This document shows positions 44,632 to 56,600 of a DNA stretch of 64,000 nt, piece after piece. The notes under the pieces were generated by a model. It ran no database searches and had not been told where the DNA came from. It saw only the letters and a program-made list of their open reading frames with translations. Within the stretch, counting starts at the first letter, position 1. Each line of letters opens with the position of its first letter. The stretch comes from Antedon mediterranea (Eukaryota; Echinodermata; Crinoidea; Comatulida; Antedonidae): contig NC_092676.1 in assembly GCF_964355755.1 (NCBI RefSeq), positions 7,360,288 through 7,424,287 on the forward strand, in the 5' to 3' direction. A program made the position numbers and the translations under genes.

Positions 44632-47600
44632 ATGGAGACACAGCTGTTGGAGATTGTGACAAAAAAGAACATATATGGACCTTTTGCAAGATGTTCCATA
44701 TTCCTGATCAGTGTATCATTGATTGCAGCAACAAAGACAGGTTTGGTTTAATGAAAAAAATAGTATTTCCCATTTGATCCAGAAGTAGGCCCACTCATGT
44801 CAAATTGCCCAATGATCTTCTCCCATGTTTGAATTAATTTTCATGCAAAATGATCTACGAAGGCCCTTTGATATCAAACTGTCATGTCAATAATTAGCTA
44901 GCTAGTAGCAACAGTGAAATCCGTACTTTAGGACACATTCATAGAGACTCCCGATTCATGGGACACCCCTAGATAAGGTACACCCCAATTCAGAGGACAC
45001 CCTTATTCAGGGTACACACCCCTTTTCAAGGGATAAGAGGACACTTTCTAATGAAACAAATAAGGGGGCAATATATTAACCTTGGGTTCCAAAGGTGTTT
45101 CCTTAATAGAGGTTCTACTTAATTAATGTAATCTAACTGTAATAATATCACCCTTTAAAAGTTCACTGTTTTCTTCATTTTTTAGAAGCTGCCACTATAC
45201 CTCTGGAGCCCTCTCCATCTGTCACAAGCAGGATAGACCAACTGCAAACGGTGTTGCAATCTTCTGATACCAACAACCTCCCAACACAATCGGCACCATT
45301 CACCAGTAGACTTACAAATGATGATGTTCCCACTGCTACTCCTGCTCTGTCATCAGTGGTGACCACCCTGACATCAGGTGAGGATGATGTGATGTTGCAG
45401 ATCATGAGTAGTAGTAGAGAAGATGGAACGGAGAAAACTATGCCAATGATCACACCAAGTGAGATTATGTCACAAGAGGAAGACCTACTTGTAGTACTGA
45501 CATCCACATTAGTTGGTAGTCTACTGCTAACAACTGATGACCTGTTGACATCTTATAATGGATTACCTATAGAAAGCACAGCTTTTCAGTCAACTTCTTT
45601 GTTTGCTTTTAATGATCAATCACTCAGTCATATCAAGACAGACAGTGAAGAGCTGACATTGCTAACATCAGAATCCATAAGGATGGCTTCAGATGTTTCT
45701 AAGACCCTTTTAAAAGATTTTATTTCAACTTCTGACAATATTGATGTTGATATTTTGACTTCAGCTGGTTTTGATAGTCAATTTTCTACAATCAGTATGT
45801 CACAAAGTGTCCTGGAGTTTATGCAACCGTCATCATTATTGCCATTCCAACTATCTGAAATGATTTCATCTGAAATGATGTCATCTGAAATTGGTAGAAC
45901 TGACAATTATGTATCAGAGTATAAGAGTACTTATAGCATCTTGGAATCAAGTTATGTAGAATTTGTAAGTAGCTTTGAAGATTTACTATCAATTGGTGAC
46001 ATAAGACAACCTTCAACAAGAAGTGGAATGACCACAGAAGGTATGTTATTCAGTACAATTGTGCAGACAGTGTCATCCTATGTGGATATGGAAAACTCTG
46101 ACATTGTGATATCAAAAGACCTTGATGATGTAACATCTCTGCTTCAAACACAACCACTTTCATCATCAGTCACCTATTTGGCAGGTTCCTCTATCACACC
46201 AGTAGACTATTCTTCTAAGGAAGCCATGAGCATTGTCCCAAGTCCAGTCACCTTGTCTGGAACAACAGTTTTAGAAGAATCAAATATGTTACTGTCTTCT
46301 GAAACATTCTGGGATACCATGTTAGGACAATCAGCTTTTTCATCAGAATCACAGACACCATCTTTCATTTCAGTGTACGAAAGTTACAGTTTTGATGGAA
46401 GTAGAGTTTCAGCGACTCAATCTTCACCATCACAATTCCAAACACCATCATTGACATCAATGGATATTGGCCAATATTCTGAAGAGCATTCTTTAATACA
46501 AGTAACAACTTTATTCGATTCAACTGAAGTTCCTTCTGTGGAACCCATCATAATTTGTTTCACCACAATAGTGACATTGCCAAGTTCAATGGCAACATTT
46601 CAGTTTGGCGGTACTTTAAACACACCAGATATTACATTATCAGAAGAGAGTTCTACACAGAGTCGCTACTGGTACTCCACAGATATAAATTCCACACAAT
46701 ACAATAACTGGCCAACAATGGAAGACAGCTTAAAACCATCTCATTTGGAAGTTTCATCAGTCTTGCAAGAGAATATGGAAACTACTCCTTACATGATTTG
46801 GAAATCAATTACAGACCACTCTTCTGACACAAAGTACTTGACAAGAAGTGATACACAGGAAAGTTACCAGACTACCTTTGTATCTACATTATTTGAAGAG
46901 AGTTTGGTTTACAGTACTATTACATTAGAATATTCTTCTGGACTTGAGGCAGAAGACATGCATATGGTGTCTAGTGCAGAAGTTGATATCAATACCTTGG
47001 GTGTTCATCATGTAGAAAAGCGAGCAGCTCTTGTCGATCAGTCTTCTCAGATTGAAACTGAACAATCTCTTTTGATGTCAAGTAAATTGGAGCCATTAAC
47101 TTCATTAGATCTGCAAAGTAGTATATTAACATCTGGTGTTACAGAGTCTTTTATGTTTTCTAATATTGAAACATCTCTTGATAATCCTACAGCAACTGAT
47201 ATGGAACTGATTGTAACCACAACCTTACAACCAACATTGTTTGCAGAACCATCAATAGTGGATAGTAGTCTTCGTGAGATACTAGACATTATTTATGCTA
47301 CATCTTCTGGAACTTTCACTGAAACAATGTATTTGTCAAGTTTCACTGGAACCCTGTTACCAAGTTCCTCTGAGACTCCATCATTAGTGTTGGATTTTAG
47401 CAGTCTTTTAGAACGTTCAGACATGCTTAGCGGCATCTATACCAGCCCATCAATAAACCTTACCACTCAGTCATTCTCTCCATCATTGTCTGGTGCTTTG
47501 TTACAGACAACAGAAAGCAATTTCAGCAATGCACTTGACATCAGCACCTTCATAAGTACTATTTATGCCACCAGTCTAATAACCCTTTCAGACATAACAA

Positions 47601-50600
47601 TGCTACAAACATTATCTAGTACACCACCACAAAGTGATAACACCTTTCTTTTAACTGACAGTGTTATGTTATCACCAACATTTTCTGAGTTTTCCAGCTC
47701 AACATTGCTACCAACAATCTCTGAGACACCACCAATAATATTTAGTAGCATTGTTTCAGAAAGGTCAAGCACTAATGATGTTAAAGCTACAGCTACTCAA
47801 ATTGACTTCAGCAATCTACCATTACTATCAACATTCTCTGAGACACCAGTAATATTTAGTAGCAGTCTTTCAGAAAGTTTAGGCTCAAACAATGTCAATG
47901 TTACGGCTACTCAAATTGGCTTCAGTGAACTTCTTTTACTGTCAACAGTTTCTGAGACACCACCAATAATATTTAGTAGCAGTCTTTCAGAAAGTTTAAG
48001 CTCAAACAATGTCAATGCTACGGCTACACAAATTGGCTTCAGTGATCCTTTACTATCAACACCAATTATTGAAAGTTTTTCTGTAAGTGAAGTCTTTCTT
48101 GTGGAACCCACTACATCTGAACTATCTAAATATCTGGAGGAGACATTCATAGTGTGTACAACTATTTATCCATCAACAGTTATGAAATCATCAGAATATT
48201 CTGCTTTTACATCTGAAATGAAGGTGCCATCATCCGATCAATCTTCCATGACTTCAACTGTCAAAGAATTGATGACCTTGGAACCATCAACTTTCTCAAT
48301 CTCTGATTTTTCTGAAGTAATTACACCATCACCTCCTGGAGCTTCAAATTCTTTAACCAAATCCTCTGATATGTCATTACTAGAATCGGAGCTCATTATA
48401 GAGACTGTATCATTCACTACTTCTAACCCAACAGGTGCCATCTTCTCGTCAGAAACATTAGAGACATCGGTAATATCTACTCTATTAGTAATTACAGACA
48501 TTGATGTCATGTCCAGCACCTCTGGATTAGATGCTACATTTTTATTTTCTGATTCATCTTCATTAATGGGTTCTGTGGAGTTGCCAAGTAGTTCAGCAAC
48601 TCCAAATATGCTGACAACGTTTCTACTGTCTGCCTCACCATCTTCATCAAGATTACCAGAGCAGTCATCCAGTTCATCTTCTGTAGTATTTCCAAGTTCA
48701 TCCAGCTCAGCTCCTACAAGTAGCAGATCACTAGTGACACCAGTTGGTACAACAAAGAAGAGCTATGTCACATTGGACACATCCTTTGGTACTAAACCAG
48801 CATGGCTTCAACTTGGTATGTACCTTTTTCAATATATTCATGATGATACCTTGATTTTGGTTTTCAGTTTATCTTGTAAAAACAATACAAAGCAATAGCA
48901 AGCACATCAGATGTATGTATATAATGTACTGTTACTTTAGATTTTAACGCATTAACAACATGGAGTCATTTTTTTTCAATTTTTCTCCAAATTCATGTTA
49001 TCTAAAGTAGTAATATTATCAATATTGTTATATTAATGTTTTAAAAATTAGTGTCTAGTAATATATTAACTTTATGAACTAAGAACTAAAAGAAAATATA
49101 TATACATTTCATACAGATATGTTTTCTTAAATTATGTTTTTTCAAGACTTAATGGCTTGCCATGTCTAACGACATTGTGATAAATTACTCAACTCGTTTG
49201 AAATTTAAAAGCTCTGCGTTCCTTGCTGAACTCAAGTTTCACATTACGGTTTATGTATCTGTTTCCATACAGACTCTCAGCTTGCATTTCTAGTTGCTTT
49301 AGGTCAACAGCCTAAAAGTGTTTTTCGTCCTTAATAGCCGAATCCTACTTAAGTAGTGTGAGTTATTGCTGTGTATGTTCTACTTGTGGAAATGTAGTCA
49401 AACAACAAACATTAGTATTCCTGAACATTCCGAAAATGGTTTTATTCTGTCTATTTATACTTGCTATTGATACTTTTACTTTACTATTTATCATAAGTAA
49501 TAAATGGATTCCTCCTTGTCCATTTACACTTGGTTGAAATGTTTGATAATTAGTTTTCTTGTTAAAGTAACTTGATGTTTAAATGTTGCATACAATAACT
49601 CAAAGCATAGCATTACAATGTCTCCATTAGACATCATAATATCTCGTTTATGGTACCAACTGCCCCTAGCATTAATTCACTTTGTATAGCGTTATTTGAT
49701 ACAATAAAGTCCTACTATTTCTTAAATATTGTAAAATTTGATTTTACTTTTAATTACCGGTTGTAGTACAATGTTATAGGCTCCATAGTACTGTGTACTA
49801 TTAAAGTACTACGGCATATGACTGAGTATGCTCCAATGCTCAAACATACCTTATTACTCAATTTAAGATAAATTGGGAGAGAAAAGATTTTGATGAATAC
49901 ATAGTTAATTCAATCCGAGTGTAATTCCACCAATATTGTGTATCCAGGATATGATATTTCTTTTCGTACATAAGTTGGGGAACCCCTAAATGAAACACCA
50001 CAAAATTCATTAGTCATCCATAAGGTGTGACGTAAGAATTGACATGAATACAATTCGCTAATGCAAATGTTTAGCCGAATAAATTAGACTATGGACTTAC
50101 AGTAGCATGTTGATGTATGGGGTTCGATTCCCATGAGCAACTTATTTACTTTAATAGTGTGAAAGAGAGAGATTATTGAGTGTAGGATTTTGTTATATAT
50201 TTAGAAAGTATTTTGGCTTTTTTTCACATAAAAAGTCCCCAACTTATGTACGAAAAAAAAATCGCATCCAGGCCCCAATCGGTCACATACAGTATATATA
50301 CATAATATAATAATATAAATATAATAATTATATACATTAATTAATGTAAAATCCTGTTTTATTGTTTTGGATAGAATTTGAAGTCCCAGTTTCTGTTGAC
50401 ATAAAATCACTGGACTTTATATCGGAGATTGAGCGCAGACTTGCCTCAGCATATATTCAGGCTCGAAGCGAAGAATTAGGATCACGGAGACGCAGAGCAG
50501 TTACAGTTGAAGACGTCACTACACAGGTTTTTACTATATTTGAATTTGTTTTTTCAGAAGCAATGTACCAATCTCGTTTTTAATCATAAAATCTTAATTT

Positions 50601-53600
50601 TGTAGCAAAAGCTCATTCACAAACAATATGTGTTCTTCTAAGAGGCCATACAAGAGAAGTCGGCCTATTTACAAAAATAATGATCAAAATAATTATCACT
50701 ATACTGTCCAATTAACAATTAGGAAAACATCTAGATTAACAAAGTTGAAGGCTAAAGCTCTGTCTACACTTTCAAACTAGTTTGACAAAAAAATGTGCCC
50801 AAATATGGTAGTGATATACACAAATATGGTAGTGATATTACATCATCATGTCCAACAGTATATGGGCACATTTTTGTCACATAAAGTTTGATAGTGTAGA
50901 CAGAGATTTAAATAATTCCTTGATTAAAGCTGAAATAGCTTAACCAGACCACCATAGGATTGTAACATTTCTAGAAATGTTTTTGGATAAAGCAAATAGA
51001 TTGTTTCTGGACTCCTAAAGCCCTTGATCATTTTGATAATGATTCCCAAATAGGTTAACATTTATGACCTGATTCAAAATCTAAAGGTTGCAAGTATGAC
51101 TTTAGTAGGAAATTAATCAAACAAATTCATTTTTGTTTCAACCTTTCCATACGTTTAGATTTTTACAATTTGTGTGAATTCCTTCGCCGAAACCGAACTA
51201 GTATAATATCTGAGACTTGTGTGATAATATGCTAAATCAATATCATATCCATAAATGACAGGTGACGTTTATTGATTTTTACATAAGCGGCACCAAAGGA
51301 ATGAGCATAAATAAACATTTGACATATTGTTATTGCTTGACATAATTGAGTCATCTAATTTAAATTCTCTGCATTCCATCAGGCGGATTAAATTACATTG
51401 ATAATTTTGAAATACTTGTTAAAACAAATTAATTAGTGAGATAACTTGATTGCTTCTTTGTAAATGTTCTTTCCCTGTTTTGTTAAATGATTTCAGAATT
51501 TACTTTCCTATCCTTTACTGTTTCAAATTCAGTTATATTTCTTCATTATTGCTGGGAAGAATTTCTCTCTTTGTATCAAATTGCAATTATTTATCATATT
51601 CTATGCATTCTATCATGCGTGTTGAATATTTCATGATAGGAATATTAAGTTAATAACTAACAATTCCTGAGAGCTGCTGCTTATTCAATACGAGAATAGA
51701 CTATCAAATATTTATTTTCTTTTAAACTGAACATTTAAGATTCTGCTCAGAAGTTTTTTCCCCTAAAAGAAAACTATATAAAAATTAATATTTGTCTAAT
51801 ATGAAAATGTTTTGTTCTTAATTTATTATTGAAGAGGAAGTAATCATAAAAATGCAGAATAATAAAATCATATTTTGAATAGGCCATTTTGTAGTTTTAT
51901 TAAAGTTAATCACTTCCGCAGAAAAAAAAAAACGAGTTAAATTCAACAAAACCCATATCGGCTGGCAGTCAATTTGATTATTATTTACTTTAAATTACAG
52001 TTTCTTCAGGTACATAATTTTTTTTCAATCCAATTTTTGGTAAAAGTGAATAACTTTTATGGAACATCAAAATAGCTTATTCAATTCAAAAATATGAAAA
52101 AAAATTGTTTCATGTGGACAATATACAGTATCTTTAAATTCGATTTACAGAAACTCTTATCTTCAAGACCCAACCGAGTGTCCCCTTCATAGGGTGTTTT
52201 CTGAACAGGGAATGGCATACAGGATTTCCCTCTTGTTCATTTCAGAGGAAATTTTCTCCTCAATAGTGCTTCCCAAAGAAGGTGTAATTTCTAGTCTTTT
52301 CAAAATGTTAATTCATTTATTTTTCAGCAAATTGATATCAGTAGGGATGATGCTAATCCTGAGTTATTATCCGTTGTGTATTACATCGTAGAAGGAGGTG
52401 AACGCATTCCAGCGTCACAGTCTGCTGCCACCATGCAGTTCCTATCCAGTGAAGCGCTATCAATCACCCTTGGTTACCCCGTCGAAACACATGTGGTTGG
52501 TAAGATATAACAAACGTTTACTCAAGAAAACCTTTCAAAACTTCGAAAAATAACCCTACCTGTAGCAAAGATTTGAACCAGGACCCTTGGATTCATCAGA
52601 CACTTTTCAATTACCAAGCTACTGTTTGACTACATTTATAACAATTACTAGAAATTGCAATTAAAATTGATTAAATCGACAGTTTTAAAGAATTTCTCAC
52701 ATGTTTTTTTTGTTTTAGTGTATGATGAGTCTTCCAGCAATAGGAGTATTATATGGATTGTAGCTGTTATATGTGGTGTTCTAGCGTTCATATTCCTGGT
52801 ATGTTGTTGCTTTTGCTGGTGTTGTAGGCCTAGACCTCGGGATGGAAACTTTGACCCAGAGACACTGAAATTTCTACAGTTCAAGCAAAAGGTACTTTGA
52901 CTGTATTTCTGATTATTATAATTGTGTCATGCTGTTTCGTGTATGAGTTGGATGAATCAGTTGGGCTGGCATTTTTTCGAGTTTGGGGGTGGGGCCTTTA
53001 AGATGGCTGATAATTTCAACATGTACTATCCTGTACTATCTTTTATTCTGAGGAAGGGTGGAACTTTAGTGAGATTTAAAAAAATGCAAAATCGGCAAGT
53101 GAGCCTTGAACCCTTGCCGATGTTATGGCTACATAATTACGATTCAACTGTCTTAACCACTCTGCCACTCACTCGCTAAAATTTAATGTAATTTCTGTAT
53201 ATTTGTTGATGAAAAATGAAATATAAAACATTGTTTTTTATTTTTTAGTATCCATATCATTCGTATGCTGCGAGCAAGAGAAGACAGGGAGCAATGCCGC
53301 CAACAGGTCTTGATAATTCACATAGTCACGTCTTGGAGGACGACAAATCGGTAAAAACCTCAGACTACCACACAGATGAAGATGATAGTGGTCGTGTCAA
53401 AGAAAACAAGAGACACCTTACAGTCCCACCGAGGATGCTACCGCGAGCAACGACAATAATCTCTCGACAGGATGATGTCGTTTCAGAGTTGGATAGTTTG
53501 GTGTCTTCGACCGAAGAGGAACTGAGAATGAGTTCTTCCGTCTCCTCTCAGGTACAGCTACATCCAAAATTGAGCAAGAATGAACAAATGAAAGATCCAA

Positions 53601-56600
53601 AGAGAGCGATGTTTTCGCACGTGTCGGAACATCAAATGCAAAGCAAACCAAAGAAGTCGCAAAGAACAATTGAAGAAGCAAAGAAGCAGAAAAGTAAGTG
53701 TTTTTAGGTAACTTTTAACAAATTCATAAGGTCAAAGTTTATTTAGAATCCGTTAAAACTAACCACGTTGGCTATTAAAAATTGTAATCCGTACATTACT
53801 TGGGTTATCACATGACCTTCATAATTTATAACATCATGGTCAAATTTTGTTAAAACGAAATGTAAACTAGATTTAATTCATCACTATGACGAATTATAGG
53901 TTATATGCATTGATTTAAATAAAGATAATTGATTGATTTAAGATATATTGATTGATTGATTTTCTCAGAATCATTAGTTATTTATAATATATGACAGGAT
54001 CTTGCTAACGCAAATACAATAGCCGGTATCATAATCCGATCAAAGATCTTTCTGCGTATATAATGTCATAAACCACATTTGTGTTTTTATTTAGATTTCA
54101 TTATAAATCATGTGTATAATCTATACACTAAGAAATATAATTGAACAACCAATACGGATAATAAAAAAAATCTTATTTCGTTTGGTTTCCCAAGGTGAGA
54201 CTCGAACTCGGTACTTGACTGCTATAGACACTAGCAAAGACCACCGAGCCATACACAACTGACTAAAAGTTATGGAAATATTCCTCCGTGTATTTACTAT
54301 GCAGTAACCACTTTGGTGCAGATAGATTATTACATACCGCAATGAATTATAATGTTTTACTATGATGACATCTTTAAAAATTTAAAAAAATGATGCACTG
54401 TCAAACTATATACTTTTAACTTTAATATATGAACTTCTTAAGGAAGAAAGTTAATGTTAAGTTTGTTATTTTGGCCTAAGAAAATGTTATAATTTGTTTG
54501 ATTGTCGAAATTAATTTTGTTAAATTTAATATGCCATTAATGATGACTTAATCAACTTTTGTTCTTCTAATTTCATAATAAATCATACATATGATACATA
54601 CACTTCAAGAAAATTAAATAAAAAATAGGTGTTCCCGAGCATTCTAACGATATATATTAATTTTAAAATTTAGCATATTTTCACCATTTTGTTAACTTAC
54701 ACGTGCGTAGCCTGTCACTTTTGACGTGCTCGTATAACGCTGTTTGGCGTTGAAAAGTGAATAAAATATGATGATATTATTAAAGAAAGGTTATACAACA
54801 GTAATCGGACAAAAACAGTGCAATAATCTGCGCACTCATGGCAATTTTTTAAACGCTTAAAATTGCCTGAAACGTACTCTAATTTCATAGAAAATAAATT
54901 CTGACAATTTTGAACATTTTAAGCGCGCGTACGCATGCGTTATATGCGCTACGCACGTAATTGTATTGCCATATGATGAAATATGACCTGAAATTTATGA
55001 GTACCAAATTTTGTTTAATTGTGATTCATGCTTGTGAAGATATGATTACAAACGTGATTTCGTTAAATCGCGCGTAGACGGCGTAATTTTTGATTGCGCA
55101 TCGTGAAAACATAACCACATCGATTCCTGGCCATAAGGAATATACTCTGAAAAATTGACTTAGTTAGATGAAACTGATATCAAGATAATTGATGGACAAA
55201 TAGTGCTAAGGAAAGAATAAATAAATAAATAAAGAAATAAATAAAGATTCTGACAGAATCAAGAGGTTATATGCATGAATGCATGCATATAACCTAAAAA
55301 GTGCGAACAATCGTCAAATTTTCCGATGGCATTAGGTAAAGTTACCATATGAAATTTACCATTTTTCAAGTCCAGTGCGAACAAGGCTTTGGTTGGCCAA
55401 ATTTTCCAATTCCAGGGACTCTTTGCTGGGTCGTGAATGTGTAATAATTAATTCTGAAAACATTATGTTTACTTTAGATGGAGAGGCTGAATGGAGACAA
55501 GCACAGGCTGAGATAAGTGCTATCCTAGAACCAGAAGTTGTTAAAACACAGGCTTTAACTACATTTGTGGCACCTCATAAGCGAAAGTAAGTAATATAAT
55601 AACAGTTTGAACATAGGACTAAGTGCTCCTCCACGTCAAACCACCTTTCAGTCATTTAGCCCGCCCTCTCTCTAGTCCGACCACAACAAAGTCTGAAGCA
55701 TCTCACCTGACAGAACTTGACACAACGAATTAAGATATTTTTTCTTTCTATACTTTAAGGAAAAAAATTAAAGACAAAAAGAAAAAACAGAAATCGTCTC
55801 ATGCATCATCATCAATTGATGAAACTGAAATTGAAGAAGATGGAATTTACAACTCGCTACCAGATGTACATTATGCTAGGCCACTAGCGTCAGAGGTAGT
55901 ATTTACTTTTTGGCTTCAAATGAATAAATTCTTCCATTTTGTTACACCAGCATTGATCTCCGAAAGCTAGGCTTAAGAAATCTGTCTAGACTTTTAATAC
56001 TATTGTTCATTTTACTAAAAACCTAGATCATTTTTTTTTGTTTATTTAGAATGAAAACACGCAATCACTCGGCCAGACCAGGAAGCGTATGCACGCACTT
56101 CTAGATGAAGCCTTTTCTCTAGTAAACCTTCCACCGGCTGGAAGGAATGCAGTACGCCCTCTACAGTCTACTGCTCATCATTCAAGCATGAAAGACCTTA
56201 AGGTACTATTGAAGAATTTTGCCAAACTTCTTTAACATTTTTATATGACTATTTTATTTCTAACTAATTTTTTTTTTTACAAAATAATCAGAAACCTTCA
56301 AAATCAAGAGAACGAAGACGCCAACGATTGTCATCAACTGAGACACATGAAACGTACACTGGAAGTGAAACGTAAGTTATGCAATATTAAATTTAGTATC
56401 TTTGGTGACTATTTGACTGTCAAGCCGGTGGTGAATGAGTTGGAATTGCATATAGATGACTTAATCCTAGACTCTAATCGGTTGAATACAGGTACCACTT
56501 GTAACAGGCAAGCCAGCCTGTGTAAATGAAAAATTAAATTTATTTTCTATGAAGAAAGCATTATGTAAAGATTATGATTTCTTATGATTATGATTTCTTA

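Noticed and set aside
53092-53180. Functional tRNA-Ser/Leu
   Set aside because: A and B boxes are present but the acceptor stem does not close cleanly, so a tRNA-derived repeat is more likely.
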